Of a stretch of 64,000 bases of DNA, positions 1 to 8,898 are shown piece by piece. Position numbers and translations under genes: made by a program. The DNA comes from Paenisporosarcina quisquiliarum (GTDB taxonomy: Bacteria > Bacillota > Bacilli > Bacillales_A > Planococcaceae), in the NCBI RefSeq assembly GCF_027563315.1, contig NZ_JAMKBJ010000006.1:1-64000 (forward strand), in the 5' to 3' direction. Each line of letters opens with the position of its first letter. The first letter of the stretch is position 1. The notes beneath the pieces were generated by a model, which had not been told where the DNA came from, searched no databases, and saw only the letters and a program-made list of their open reading frames with translations.

Positions 1-286
1 TTTCTCGCAAGAAGGCGACTTCAAGTTCTTTTTCACCCAATAGCTTCATGGCCTGATCATATTTCTTCTGGAGTTCGTCATGTGTAGGCTCATCCGAAAG
101 GATGGAAATATCCTCTTTTTCCATTTGATCGCTAACCTCATCTTGGTATTCAATCATCCACTTTTTTAATGTTGAACGATCGATTCCAGCTTTTCGTGCA
201 ATGGAAGCGTTGTTTCCTGTTTCTAATGCCATGCGAACATATTTCTTTTTCACTTCTTCAACTACGGCAATTTTCTTATTAGGCAT
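1..286 (-). CDS. transposase OrfA (helix-turn-helix), partial
   Basis: It reads from ATG at 286 leftwards and runs off the window, giving 95 codons. The N-terminus (MPNKKIAVVEEVKKKY) leads into an HTH with NNASIARKAGIDRSTLKKW. A coiled-coil/leucine-zipper tail contains LGEKELEVAFLRE, typical of IS3-family OrfA, the DNA-binding half made before programmed frameshifting to OrfAB. GGAGGGG at 294-300 is a strong Shine-Dalgarno sequence. Its catalytic partner with the DDE domain would lie beyond the left edge, so activity cannot be judged. Confidence 0.8.
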   Translation of the reverse strand, partial: MPNKKIAVVEEVKKKYVRMALETGNNASIARKAGIDRSTLKKWMIEYQDEVSDQMEKEDISILSDEPTHDELQKKYDQAMKLLGEKELEVAFLRE

Positions 287-383
287 TTTCTTTCCCCTCC
301 TATTCGATTTAAACATCCGCTCACAAGTTTGGTTATATTGTAACTCGCTTACTTTATGGTGTCTAAAACTTTAAGGGGGCTTA
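1..383 (-). mobile_element. IS3-like insertion sequence, 5' end only
   Basis: Only the upstream end of the element is in the window, read on the minus strand; the rest lies left of base 1. It holds the start of an OrfA-type transposase and a ~95-bp leader. The outer boundary is estimated near 360-385, where AGACACC and a CCCCCTTAAAG stretch (minus strand) precede the GTTGACGTAGG of a resident repeat. The element therefore appears to have inserted into or beside a 21-bp repeat array. The exact terminal inverted repeat cannot be fixed from one end. Confidence 0.55.
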
Positions 384-388
384 AGAGT

Positions 389-506
389 TGACGTAGGAAA
401 AATCGCTACCCACGTAGGAATCCCACTTTCCACACACCAGCACTTCACAAAAAAAGGCTGCCGAGCGAAGCGAACAGCCCCATTCAAAGCTTTTCAAAAC
501 CTCTAA
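389..506. repeat. long direct repeat, copy 1 (includes two 21-bp ACGTAGGA units)
   Basis: About 118 bp here matches 1689-1806 closely. Both copies begin with two ACGTAGGA cores 21 bp apart (391 and 412). They continue through a CACTTCACAAAAAA stretch and a GGCTGCCGAG...CAGCC hairpin-like segment, and end in AAAGCTTTT. The two copies bracket the NERD gene in direct orientation. Confidence 0.85.
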
Positions 507-547
507 TGATCCAGCCGCCTTGCTAGAGACAGACTCGTATCCAAAAG

Positions 548-1528
548 CTAATTGTCCGTAACTGTAGATTCTTTAGTTATCCAGACATTATTAGTATAGA
601 GATAGCGTCGATACTTGTTAAGACTTTGAGATTCAAGGTTAAACTTTTTAAAGAGATAGCTTGCCGCATACTTATCTTTCAGATCGAGAAAATGAACACA
701 TTCTTTGTTTGAAATGGATGTTTTACAAAGATAAAACCATTCCTCAAGAGCAAGGTGATACAGTGTTTGCCGAGAAACTTTGCAAGAAGGGCATCTCATT
801 TGTGAGCTGATTTTCATATTACAACTTGGACAGAACACACCAGTTTTTAAAGAGTTCCAGTCAAATTGAAATTGATCGGCTATAGGAGATGGATGATAAG
901 TACTTAAATTCGTCGTAAGAAATTGGATTAATTTTTTAAAGGTAGTTGGGCGAATAACATCTGGGAGTTGGTTGAGTTTATCGATATGATTGGGGAGATC
1001 ACAAGCCATCAGGATTGTTACTTCTTCAGGGGGTTCCACAATGTGGGTGGATGAAAAAGCGAAGACGATTCGATTGTGAATAGGCAAGTCAATTTTAAGA
1101 TGTGACAAAAGTTTTTGAAGTTTTAGTTGGTGTCGGAGAATTTGTTGTTCCGGACACTTATAGGTTTCCGACTGTCCGTTTAATTCGCGAACGAGTTGTT
1201 TTGGGTTTTTCTGAAAGTAGATTTTCCCTTTGATATTCTTGATTTCAAGTATAGCGATATATTTCTGTGTAACAATAAGCGTATCGACTTGTAGATAAGA
1301 GTGTGGTCCGGTTTGGATATGCAGACCCTTAAAAATAGCATGACTTTTTGGGAAGTCAATTTGATGAAGGAATCGATCTGCATAGGTTTCACCGACAAAT
1401 CCTGCTTCCATACCTTTTATTTTAGATAAAAATTGCGATAAATTAGGATGATTTAATGGAAATCGATGAAGAGCACGATTATAAACATGAAATTCCTTTG
1501 GTACTATTCGTTCCGTAAAGATAATAAT
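548..1528 (-). CDS. NERD-domain protein, probable ATT start
   Basis: NERD (nuclease-related domain) protein. The conserved core lies about 40 residues in: GFVGETYADRFL, then VDTLIVTQKYIAILEIKN, the Asp...Glu-x-Lys pattern of restriction-endonuclease-like folds. The C-terminal third has a zinc-ribbon-like CPSCN...CPSCK. The first ATG is at 1411, but the frame stays open upstream and encodes a family-like N-terminus (FTERIVPKEFHVYNRAL) with no ATG, GTG or TTG. AGGAAGGGG at 1531-1538 sits just before ATT codons at 1528 and 1525, so a non-canonical ATT start (326 aa) is preferred over ATG 1411 (287 aa). Role unknown; nuclease activity is only a family inference. Confidence 0.7.
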   Translation of the reverse strand: MIIFTERIVPKEFHVYNRALHRFPLNHPNLSQFLSKIKGMEAGFVGETYADRFLHQIDFPKSHAIFKGLHIQTGPHSYLQVDTLIVTQKYIAILEIKNIKGKIYFQKNPKQLVRELNGQSETYKCPEQQILRHQLKLQKLLSHLKIDLPIHNRIVFAFSSTHIVEPPEEVTILMACDLPNHIDKLNQLPDVIRPTTFKKLIQFLTTNLSTYHPSPIADQFQFDWNSLKTGVFCPSCNMKISSQMRCPSCKVSRQTLYHLALEEWFYLCKTSISNKECVHFLDLKDKYAASYLFKKFNLESQSLNKYRRYLYTNNVWITKESTVTDN

Positions 1529-1627
1529 TCCCCTTCCTATGATTGAATTTTCAGATATATTATTAAACTAGCATTTCCGTGGCATTAATAGCAAGTTTAG
1601 AGGTTAGTGAATCGGTGAGCGGACGCT

Positions 1628-1732
1628 CAGTTGTAAAATTCGGGGTTCACGTAGGAAAAACGACAGGTGACGTAGGAAAAAAACGGCTTGACGTAGGAAA
1701 AATCGCGACCCACGTAGGAATCCCATTTACCA
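1628..1732. repeat. 21-bp-period array, ACGTAGGA core
   Basis: Cores start at 1649, 1670, 1691 and 1712, exactly 21 bp apart, preceded by a degenerate TTGTAAAA unit at about 1628. Only the ~11-bp core ACGTAGGAAAA is conserved; the other ~10 bp vary. Because 21 is a multiple of three, the array reads as a spurious 7-residue repeat peptide (DVGKKRL type). Confidence 0.9.
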
Positions 1733-1806
1733 CACAACGGCACTTCACAAAAAAGGCTGCCGAGCCAAAGCGAACAGCCCCATTCCAAAGCTTTTAAAAC
1801 CTTTTG
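1689..1806. repeat. long direct repeat, copy 2
   Basis: Second copy of the 389-506 repeat, overlapping the last two units of the 21-bp array. Differences are scattered substitutions and single-base indels, so the duplication is not brand new. Together with copy 1 it would allow recombinational loss of the NERD gene. Confidence 0.85.
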
Positions 1807-1945
1807 AAATGCCCCACACGCTATTGCTTAGTGGGTTTTACTGTTAGTGACTCCATATCACATATCTTCATGAAAAAAAAGACGGGAAATACAATATGAT
1901 TTTCTGTATGATAGGGAATAGAGAGTTTTGAAAGGAGTGACTTCC

Positions 1946-2560
1946 ATGTACGTGATGTCACAAACTGGCTGGGTAGAAGTCATTTGCGGAAGTATGTTTT
2001 CCGGGAAATCAGAAGAATTAATTCGTCGTGTGCGACGCACGCAATTTGCTAAGCAAAAAATTGCTGTGTTCAAACCGCGTTTAGATAATCGATATAGTGA
2101 AGAAGAAGTAGTTAGTCACAACGGCACGAAGGTAATAGCGATTCCGGTTGAACGTTCAAAAGATATTTTGGCTTATATTTCGGATGAATATGATGTGATT
2201 GGGATTGATGAAGCACAATTTTTCGATGAAGGTATTGTCGAGGTTGTCCAACGACTTGCGAATCACGGCTTCCGAGTAATAGTTGCCGGTCTAGATCAAG
2301 ATTTCAGAGGCGAACCCTTTGGTCCAATGCCAACTTTAATGGCTATGGCTGAACTTGTAACAAAATTACAGGCTGTATGCCAAGTATGTGGGTCACCTGC
2401 AAGCAGAACGCAACGTCTGATCAATGGAGAACCAGCTGGCTACGAAGATCCTATCATTTTGATTGGTGCAACTGAAGCTTATGAACCGCGTTGCCGTCAT
2501 CACCACGAAGTACCAGCAGGCGTTACCCATCAAACTTCATTAGTGTACGACAAAGAGTAG
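1946..2560 (+). CDS. tdk: thymidine kinase
   Basis: Phosphorylates thymidine to dTMP in pyrimidine salvage (type II, Tdk1-like family). 204 aa, close to the family's ~195-205. Walker A is GSMFSGKS at residues 15-22. The DEAQFF Walker B follows near residue 90, then the lasso and a zinc site with CQVCG and a C-terminal CRHHH. AAAGGAGTGA at 1931-1940 selects ATG 1946 over the upstream in-frame TTG at 1928. It sits before prfA as in B. subtilis, with a ~144-bp gap and its own upstream region. Confidence 0.95.
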   Translation: MYVMSQTGWVEVICGSMFSGKSEELIRRVRRTQFAKQKIAVFKPRLDNRYSEEEVVSHNGTKVIAIPVERSKDILAYISDEYDVIGIDEAQFFDEGIVEVVQRLANHGFRVIVAGLDQDFRGEPFGPMPTLMAMAELVTKLQAVCQVCGSPASRTQRLINGEPAGYEDPIILIGATEAYEPRCRHHHEVPAGVTHQTSLVYDKE

Positions 2561-2704
2561 CCAGAGCTGCTCTTTTTCTTTTTTCGTAAGACGCTTCCCG
2601 TGTGCGAACGCCGCACCTTTCCACTTTTCCATGCTAGAGTGGCAATTTCCCCTCTTTTTCTATATAATTATACTGTTAAACACATGAACGGATGAGGTGA
2701 AAGT

Positions 2705-3784
2705 ATGTTTGATCGCTTACAATCGGTAGAAGACCGATATGATCGCTTGAATGAATTGCTCAGTGACCCTGAGATTGTTAATGATATGAATAAATTACGT
2801 ACGCTTTCGAAAGAACAGTCTGACTTACAAGATACAGTTAATGCGTACCGTGAATACAAAGAAGTGAAAGAACAGCATGCAGACGCTAGAGCGATGCTTG
2901 ACGATAAGCTTGATGCAGATATGCGTGAGATGGTAAAAGAAGAAATGAACGACCTGGCAGCTCAGATTGAAGAGTTGGAAGAGCGTTTAAAACTGTTATT
3001 GATTCCAAAAGACCCGAATGACGAGAAAAACGTAATCATGGAAATTCGAGGAGCTGCTGGTGGTGATGAAGCTGCTCTATTTGCAGGGAACTTATTCCGT
3101 ATGTACAGCCGCTACGCAGATACGCAAGGCTGGAAAATCGAGATTATGGATGCTTCTCCGACCGGAATCGGTGGCTATAAAGAAGTCATTTTCATGATCA
3201 ACGGGAACGGCGCGTATTCGAAAATGAAATATGAAAACGGTGCTCACCGTGTTCAACGTGTTCCGGAAACAGAATCTGGTGGACGCATTCATACTTCAAC
3301 AGCGACTGTTGCATGTCTTCCTGAAGTGGAAGAAGTCGATGTGGAAATTCATGAAAATGATATCCGTACTGATACGTATGCATCTTCAGGTGCCGGCGGT
3401 CAGTCTGTTAATACAACGATGTCAGCGGTTCGTTTAACACATATTCCAACCGGAACAGTCGTTACTTGCCAAGATGAAAAATCACAAATTAAAAACAAAG
3501 CGAAAGCGATGACGGTTCTTCGTGCTCGTGTTGCCGATAAATTCCGCCAAGAAGCTCAAGCTGAATATGATGCTGTCCGTAAATCTGCAGTTGGTTCAGG
3601 AGACCGCTCAGAACGAATTCGCACATATAATTATCCACAAAACCGTGTGACCGATCACCGCGTTGGATTGACGATTCAAAAATTGGATCAAATCATGGAA
3701 GGCAAACTCGACGAAATCGTGAATGTTCTTATTATGACAGATCAATCCGAACGACTTGAGCGCATGAATGAAACCAATGTGTAA
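2705..3784 (+). CDS. prfA: peptide chain release factor 1
   Basis: Class I release factor that reads UAA/UAG and triggers peptidyl-tRNA hydrolysis on the ribosome. 359 aa, full length. The hydrolytic GGQ loop is residues 231-233. The codon-recognition tripeptide is PET at 187-189, where many RF1 have PxT, followed by GRIHTST. A -10 TATAAT at 2663-2668 and GATGAGGTG upstream support this start. The end overlaps prmC by 17 bp, a coupling that fits because PrmC methylates the GGQ glutamine of this protein. Confidence 0.97.
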   Translation: MFDRLQSVEDRYDRLNELLSDPEIVNDMNKLRTLSKEQSDLQDTVNAYREYKEVKEQHADARAMLDDKLDADMREMVKEEMNDLAAQIEELEERLKLLLIPKDPNDEKNVIMEIRGAAGGDEAALFAGNLFRMYSRYADTQGWKIEIMDASPTGIGGYKEVIFMINGNGAYSKMKYENGAHRVQRVPETESGGRIHTSTATVACLPEVEEVDVEIHENDIRTDTYASSGAGGQSVNTTMSAVRLTHIPTGTVVTCQDEKSQIKNKAKAMTVLRARVADKFRQEAQAEYDAVRKSAVGSGDRSERIRTYNYPQNRVTDHRVGLTIQKLDQIMEGKLDEIVNVLIMTDQSERLERMNETNV

Positions 3785-4631
3785 ATATGTATACGAGGCT
3801 CTCGCGCGAGCCTCGTCTTTTTTAATAGAAAATGGACGTGAAGAACCTGTCGCGCGAATGTTGCTTCAACATGTATTAAATAAAACTCGCGTCCAGTTGC
3901 TAATGGATATGCGTGAAGAAATCTCTGCCGAACAATTTGATCAGTATTGGTCACTCATTGAACAGCACAAGGACGGAAAGCCGGTTCAATACATTATCGG
4001 TTTCGAAGAATTTTATGGTCGTACGTTTTCTGTGAATGAGCATGTCCTTATTCCGCGTCCTGAAACGGAAGAACTGATTGTAGAGACAACTTCCCGAATG
4101 AAGCGTTTGTTCAGCAATAATGATTTAACCCTTGCCGATATAGGAACAGGCAGTGGGGCAATCGCCATTACAATGAAAGCGGAAGTACCAACTCTAAAAG
4201 TCACTGCAACGGATTTATCCACACAGGCATTGGAAGTAGCTCAAGCAAATGCAGCTGAACTTGGAGCGGACATCACGTTCAAGCATGGGGATTTGACGGC
4301 ACCTATTTCTAGTGAAAAATGGGATATTGTATTATCAAACCCACCTTATATTGCACACGATGAAGCTCCGACTCTATCAGATACTGTTCTAAACTATGAA
4401 CCACATAGTGCTCTTTTTGCGGATGAGCAAGGACTTCAATTATATAAAAGGTTAGCGGAGGAACTACCGGCACTCATGAATCGTCCGGCACTGATTGGCC
4501 TGGAAATTGGCTATTCTCAAGGTCCGGCTGTCCAATCTTTCTTCCAAAAATCATTTCCTTCAGCTCAAGTTTATATCGTAAAAGATATAAACGGAAAAGA
4601 AAGAATGATTTTTTGTGAGATTCGTGTATAA
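3768..4631 (+). CDS. prmC: release factor glutamine N5-methyltransferase
   Basis: SAM-dependent methyltransferase that modifies the GGQ glutamine of release factors. 287 aa. An N-terminal helical release-factor-binding domain (1-85) precedes a Rossmann domain with the SAM motif DIGTGSG at 124-130 and the glutamine-binding NPPY at 191-194. The ATG at 3768 lies inside prfA with no separate strong Shine-Dalgarno sequence, so translation is probably coupled; ATG 3777 is an alternative. Confidence 0.95.
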   Translation: MKPMCKYVYEALARASSFLIENGREEPVARMLLQHVLNKTRVQLLMDMREEISAEQFDQYWSLIEQHKDGKPVQYIIGFEEFYGRTFSVNEHVLIPRPETEELIVETTSRMKRLFSNNDLTLADIGTGSGAIAITMKAEVPTLKVTATDLSTQALEVAQANAAELGADITFKHGDLTAPISSEKWDIVLSNPPYIAHDEAPTLSDTVLNYEPHSALFADEQGLQLYKRLAEELPALMNRPALIGLEIGYSQGPAVQSFFQKSFPSAQVYIVKDINGKERMIFCEIRV

Positions 4632-4675
4632 ACTATCAACACCTTGTCCACAATGTGGTCAAGGGGGAATGAACA

Positions 4676-5242
4676 GTGATACAAGATTACGAGATTTTCA
4701 GAAACGAAGAACAACAAACGAAGCGGTCTCCATGGATTGAATTGATTCTATCGCTCGTATTCATCCAAACGTTACTATTTTTATTACCAGTTATCAGCGG
4801 AGCGGCAGAAGCAGTGCCCGCGGACGCTATACAAATAAGAATCGTCGCAAACAGCAACACGGACGAAGATCAACAAGTCAAATCGTTAATTCAGCAAGAA
4901 ATCCAGCCACTTCTTGAAAAAGCAGCTGCGAGTGTTCAAACAACGGCACAACTAGAAAAAGAATTGAATAAGTTATCCACTGAAATTACATCAAAGGCAC
5001 AATCTATCACTAAACAAGCCATTCATATCAGTTTGGAAAAGGCATTAATTCCACCAAAAACAGACGGAACATACTTTTATGCACAAGATTTCCACCAAGC
5101 GCTAGTGTTAACAATCGGAAGTGGCAAAGGCGACAACTGGTGGTGCGCATTATTCCCGAAAGTATGTTATCGAGAAGAAGAAGTGAAAGAAGAGCCCGTG
5201 AAGTTTTGGACATGGGAGTGGATAAAAAGCAAGTTTTGGTAA
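4676..5242 (+). CDS. spoIIR: stage II sporulation protein R
   Basis: SpoIIR is the forespore-made signal protein that activates SpoIIGA in the intermembrane space and so triggers pro-sigma-E processing in the mother cell. 188 aa with one membrane segment at about 20-42 and a secreted domain. Family hallmarks are IRIVANSNTDEDQ and the C-terminal GKGDNWWCALFP. GTG start at 4676 after AAGGGGG (4661-4667). In B. subtilis it is sigma-F dependent; no convincing sigma-F site was seen here. Confidence 0.93.
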   Translation: MIQDYEIFRNEEQQTKRSPWIELILSLVFIQTLLFLLPVISGAAEAVPADAIQIRIVANSNTDEDQQVKSLIQQEIQPLLEKAAASVQTTAQLEKELNKLSTEITSKAQSITKQAIHISLEKALIPPKTDGTYFYAQDFHQALVLTIGSGKGDNWWCALFPKVCYREEEVKEEPVKFWTWEWIKSKFW

Positions 5243-5324
5243 GAGTTATACACATTTACGCACCTAGTTATCAACAAGATGTGCATAACTAACACGAAAT
5301 CCTTAAAGAAAGGAGAATTATCGC

Positions 5325-6359
5325 ATGAAAACGAAAAAACTAATTGTGGATAACAATGTGAATAAAAACGTAGTTTATTCACAAGCTGTGGAAAAATTAA
5401 ATGCCGGTGAAGTTGTCGCATTTCCAACTGAAACAGTTTACGGTTTGGGTGCAATTGCAACGGATGAAAAAGCCGTCGCGAAAATTTTCGAGGCAAAAGG
5501 CCGACCATCTGACAATCCTTTAATTGTTCATGTAGGCGCAGCTAACGATATCGAAAAATATGTAACGTCTGTTCCTGATAAAGCACGAGCATGCATTAAA
5601 GCGTTTTGGCCGGGGCCGTTAACTTTAATCCTGAATGCAAAACCAAATACCTTTGCTTCCAATGTAACAGCTGGCTTATCAACAGTCGGATTGCGGATGC
5701 CTGATCATCCTGTGGCACTTGATTTATTGAAGATGTTGAACAAACCTGTTGCGGCACCTAGTGCAAATCGCAGTGGTAAACCAAGCCCGACGACAGCGCT
5801 ACATGTGGAAAAAGATTTAGAGGGACGAATTCCAATGATTCTGGATGGTGGAGCTACAGGAATCGGGCTTGAATCAACAGTAGTGGATTTCACGATAGAT
5901 CCTCCAGTAATCCTTCGACCAGGTGGGGTAACCGCTCAAATGATGCGCGAAGTCATCGGAGAAGTGATTGAACCGGATACAACAAAATTGGATGAAGCAT
6001 CTGTACCACGGGCACCTGGTATGAAATATGCACACTATGCACCGGACGCTCCTGTGTATTTAATTAATCCAGACGTGGATGAAGTGAAGAATGCCATTGA
6101 GTCTATACATATGAAACAGCAGAAAGTTGCTTTACTTGCTCCAGATGATTTCCGTCAAAGTGAGGCGGACTGGTTCTTCTCACTTGGCGATTCAAAAAAA
6201 CTTGAAGCTTCCGCACACTATTTATACGCACATTTACGTGCCTGTGATGAGACCACAGCCGATGTGATTTTGGTGACAGTACCTGAAAGAACAGGCGTGG
6301 GTGCAGCTATTTTCAATCGTTTAGAAAAAGCGGCGGATGGCAACTGGTGGTACTCCTAA
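5325..6359 (+). CDS. ywlC: L-threonylcarbamoyladenylate synthase (TsaC/Sua5)
   Basis: Makes threonylcarbamoyl-AMP from threonine, bicarbonate and ATP, the first step of tRNA t6A37 modification. 344 aa, the long Sua5 form: YrdC domain (about 20-215) with FPTETVYGLG and KGRPSDNPLIVH, then a linker with PRAPGMKYAHYAP and a C-terminal Sua5 domain. AAAGAAAGGAG just upstream fixes the ATG. It follows spoIIR as in B. subtilis. Confidence 0.95.
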   Translation: MKTKKLIVDNNVNKNVVYSQAVEKLNAGEVVAFPTETVYGLGAIATDEKAVAKIFEAKGRPSDNPLIVHVGAANDIEKYVTSVPDKARACIKAFWPGPLTLILNAKPNTFASNVTAGLSTVGLRMPDHPVALDLLKMLNKPVAAPSANRSGKPSPTTALHVEKDLEGRIPMILDGGATGIGLESTVVDFTIDPPVILRPGGVTAQMMREVIGEVIEPDTTKLDEASVPRAPGMKYAHYAPDAPVYLINPDVDEVKNAIESIHMKQQKVALLAPDDFRQSEADWFFSLGDSKKLEASAHYLYAHLRACDETTADVILVTVPERTGVGAAIFNRLEKAADGNWWYS

Positions 6360-6416
6360 TCTCTTCCTTTTTTGCATAAGCTAGTAGCAATGCAAAAGAG
6401 AGGGGAGATTTTTTCA

Positions 6417-6908
6417 TTGTCTACAGAAATGTTTGCGGGTCTCCTTACCGCACTGGATGTTGTCGCGCTGTATAGTGTATTGCCAAAAATCCGCTTCCCG
6501 CTCATCCTTGCCATTTGGACAGGAATTTTACATATGATTTTCCCGCTCCTTGGGTTCCTTGCGGGAGAGTGGGTAACCTCGTTCATCGTAGAAGGTGGGC
6601 GTCTTATTTCCAGTGTGCTGTTATTTCTAACAGGTGTGCATTTGTGTTTGTACCAACAGAAACCTAAATCTACAATCATTCCCCCGATGCTTCTTGCCAT
6701 AGTTGTCAGCCTTGATACCTTTTCAGTTAGCTTATCTTTTGGTATGCTTCAATTACATAAATGGTTTTTCTTATTCAGTGCCGGCTTTTTTGCCCTATCA
6801 TTCTCTTATGTAGCGCTAAAAAGCAAACTGATCAAAGGGCCATTGCTTACACGCATATCAGGAGTATGTCTCATCATGATGGGCTTGCTCACTTTGCTAA
6901 ACAAATGA
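6417..6908 (+). CDS. mntP: MntP-type manganese efflux pump, divergent
   Basis: Six-helix membrane protein of the MntP (DUF204) family, which exports Mn2+. The duplicated half-repeats each keep one membrane Asp: LLTALDVVALYS near the N-terminus and AIVVSLDTFSVSLSFGM in the middle. The match is weaker than usual, with the first repeat lacking the typical MDAF motif, so substrate is less certain. GAGGGGAG at 6399-6406 points to the TTG at 6417 (163 aa) rather than ATGs near 6372-6390. Position between ywlC and ywlE matches B. subtilis ywlD. Confidence 0.8.
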   Translation: MSTEMFAGLLTALDVVALYSVLPKIRFPLILAIWTGILHMIFPLLGFLAGEWVTSFIVEGGRLISSVLLFLTGVHLCLYQQKPKSTIIPPMLLAIVVSLDTFSVSLSFGMLQLHKWFFLFSAGFFALSFSYVALKSKLIKGPLLTRISGVCLIMMGLLTLLNK

Positions 6909-6917
6909 GGGATTTAC

Positions 6918-7361
6918 ATGAACATCTATTTCGTTTGTACCGGAAATACATGCCGCAGTCCGATGGCAGAAGCGATTTTCCAGTCTCATAATAAGGAAGG
7001 AATGGACGTCCGTTCTGCAGGAATCTATGCCATGGAGGATGGGGACATTTCTGAAAATGCCAAGCAAGTCATTCGTGAAGCCGGCATTGATTTCACACAT
7101 TATTCCCGTCAGGTAAATGAAGAGGATATACGCTGGGCGGATCTGGTTTTGACGATGACAACCGCACATAAGCAAATGATCATGCAAGCCTTTCCTTTTG
7201 CTGCAGACAAAATCTTCACCCTGAAAGAATACGTTCGCCCATATGGCTCTCATGACGTGTCCGACCCATTTGGAGGAGACGCACACATGTACCGTCAAAC
7301 ATTCCTGGAACTCACACAGCTGACGAATGAATTACATATGAAGTTAAATGAAGAAGAATGA
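6918..7361 (+). CDS. ywlE: protein arginine phosphatase YwlE
   Basis: Low-molecular-weight phosphatase fold. The P-loop CTGNTCRS (residues 7-14) supplies catalytic Cys7 and Arg13. Thr11 in this loop is the residue that in YwlE selects phosphoarginine over phosphotyrosine, so the likely job is reversing McsB-type arginine phosphorylation. The general-acid Asp is in SDPFGG. 147 aa. Starts 9 bp after mntP with GAGGGATTT as ribosome site, so probably co-transcribed; a hairpin terminator overlaps its stop. Confidence 0.93.
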   Translation: MNIYFVCTGNTCRSPMAEAIFQSHNKEGMDVRSAGIYAMEDGDISENAKQVIREAGIDFTHYSRQVNEEDIRWADLVLTMTTAHKQMIMQAFPFAADKIFTLKEYVRPYGSHDVSDPFGGDAHMYRQTFLELTQLTNELHMKLNEEE

Positions 7362-7391
7362 CAGCTCCCGAATAATGGAGCTGTTTTTTTT
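7361..7391 (+). terminator. intrinsic terminator after ywlE
   Basis: ACAGCTCC (7361-7368) pairs with GGAGCTGT (7377-7384), followed by a run of eight T. The stem begins at the last base of the ywlE stop codon. Confidence 0.9.
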
Positions 7392-7421
7392 GTTGTGTTA
7401 AAGCTTATTTGATTAAGATTT

Positions 7422-7582
7422 TTGCTACGTTTCTGTTGGAAAGAAGTGATATAACTTGCCGAAACGAAGTCGCAACCGTCACTCACAGAAAAGAGCCTGA
7501 AGCGAATTAGATGAAGGCTCCCATTCAGGTTTAAAGATTTAATGGACCTTTTCGCTACGCTCCTGTTGGAAAGAAGTGATAT
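7422..7582. repeat. dispersed GCTACG...TGTTGGAAAG repeat, two copies
   Basis: Two ~29-bp copies at 7422-7450 and 7554-7582 share GCTACG, CTGTTGGAAAGAAG and TGATAT. Related segments lie at 14518-14578, 27385-27430 and 62085-62135. The sequence between the copies has no recognisable gene. Confidence 0.75.
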
Positions 7583-7644
7583 CTCAGTTCTAGTAGACTT
7601 GTGAAACAGGTTTTTACCACATTTTGAGATTGTGAAAAATTTAA

Positions 7645-7735
7645 CGCTCATATCAGCGGGTTATCGCTCAAACTGGAGATTTATCGTTCACACAGAGGAA
7701 TTTTCGCTCAAATTGAAGCGTTTATCGCTCAAACA
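7645..7735. repeat. 20-bp-period array, CGCTCA core
   Basis: CGCTCA/CGTTCA cores begin at 7645, 7665, 7685, 7705 and 7726, spaced 20, 20, 20 and 21 bp. Most copies read TTATCGCTCAAAC. It fills the gap between the dispersed repeat and the rpiB promoter region. Confidence 0.85.
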
Positions 7736-7870
7736 CATCTCACCTCCAAGTTAATTTAATGAGACAGCGCACCAAATCCCAAAAATAAGAATGGCTAGAA
7801 AGGCACTTTGCGCTTTTCTTAGTAAAAATGGTAAGATTAAAAAGAATCTGAATAGAAAAGAGGGACTGAA

Positions 7871-8311
7871 ATGAATATCGCGATATCTTCCGATCACGGG
7901 GGCAATAATTTGCGTAAAGAAATTACTTCTTTACTTGATGAACTGGGACACACATATCAGGATTTCGGTCCACAAACGAGCGATTCAGTTGATTATCCAG
8001 ACTACGCAGGACCTGTTTCTGAGGGTGTTGCTAAAGGAAAATTTGACCGAGGCATCTTAATTTGCGGTACAGGTATTGGCATGTCAATTGCAGCCAATAA
8101 AGTAAAAGGTATTCGTTGTGCATTGGTTCACGATGTGTTCAGCGCAAAAGCAACACGTGGACATAATGATACCAATATATTAGCAATGGGCGAGCGTGTA
8201 ATTGGTGGCGGCCTGGCGCGAGAAATTGTAAAAACATGGTTAGAAGGCGAGTTTGAAGGCGGACGTCACGAACGTCGCATTGCCAAACTTTCTGAACTCG
8301 AAAACAACTAA
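7871..8311 (+). CDS. rpiB: ribose-5-phosphate isomerase B
   Basis: Interconverts ribose-5-phosphate and ribulose-5-phosphate. RpiB/LacA family, 146 aa. N-terminal ISSDHGG phosphate/substrate motif, catalytic Cys65 in GILICGTGIGMS, and the HDVFSAKATRGHNDTN segment. GAGGGACTG precedes the ATG. First gene of a probable rpiB-ywlG-glyA unit; ywlG starts 14 bp later. Confidence 0.95.
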   Translation: MNIAISSDHGGNNLRKEITSLLDELGHTYQDFGPQTSDSVDYPDYAGPVSEGVAKGKFDRGILICGTGIGMSIAANKVKGIRCALVHDVFSAKATRGHNDTNILAMGERVIGGGLAREIVKTWLEGEFEGGRHERRIAKLSELENN

Positions 8312-8325
8312 AGGAGTTTGGTCAT

Positions 8326-8877
8326 ATGGATGCACACACAATGTGGCAGCCGCAACTCGAACAATTGCTCAGTGAGTTTGCGACACAAGTCACGTTCACA
8401 CCAGGGCAAATCATTGTGATTGGATGCTCGACCTCCGAAATTGTGGGGAAACGCATCGGCTCGGCAGGGGGGCTTGAAGTGGCGGAAAGCTTATTTAAAC
8501 CTTTACAAACATTTGCCAAAAAGCATGAAATTCATTTAGCTTTTCAAGGATGCGAGCATATTAACCGAGCGCTTACGATGGAACGACAAACGGCACTTGC
8601 TTACGGGCTGGAACCGGTAAATGTCATTCCTGTTCAAAAAGCGGGAGGTTCCATGTCTGCCTATGCCTATACACATTTCAATGATCCGGTTGTGGTCGAG
8701 CATGTGCAAGCCCATGGTGGTATCGATATTGGACAAACTTTGATTGGCATGCACATGAAACATGTTGCCGTGCCAATCCGAACAACAGTAAAACAAATTG
8801 GTGAAGCGATTGTCACACTCGCAACGACCCGACCGAAACTAATCGGCGGAGAGCGAGCAGTATATAAAATCAAGTAG
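8326..8877 (+). CDS. ywlG: YwlG family protein (UPF0340)
   Basis: Conserved protein of unknown function, 183 aa, always near glyA/rpiB in Bacillales. Recognisable pieces are IVIGCSTSEIVGKRIGSAG near the N-terminus, CEHINRALTMER in the middle and GIDIGQTLIGMHMKHVAVP toward the end. No transmembrane segment or known catalytic motif is seen. AAAGGAG at about 8311 precedes ATG 8326. It lies between rpiB and glyA with short gaps, so it is probably co-transcribed. Confidence 0.92.
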   Translation: MDAHTMWQPQLEQLLSEFATQVTFTPGQIIVIGCSTSEIVGKRIGSAGGLEVAESLFKPLQTFAKKHEIHLAFQGCEHINRALTMERQTALAYGLEPVNVIPVQKAGGSMSAYAYTHFNDPVVVEHVQAHGGIDIGQTLIGMHMKHVAVPIRTTVKQIGEAIVTLATTRPKLIGGERAVYKIK

Positions 8878-8898
8878 ACATAAAGGGGATATGGACAC

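Noticed and set aside
390-1732. CRISPR array
   Set aside because: Repeat core is only ~11 bp and spacers ~10 bp, far too short, and no cas genes are present.
1579-1797. 72-codon ORF with a 7-residue repeat (DVGKKRL...)
   Set aside because: It is only the translation of the 21-bp array and the adjoining direct repeat; no ribosome site and no coding-like composition.
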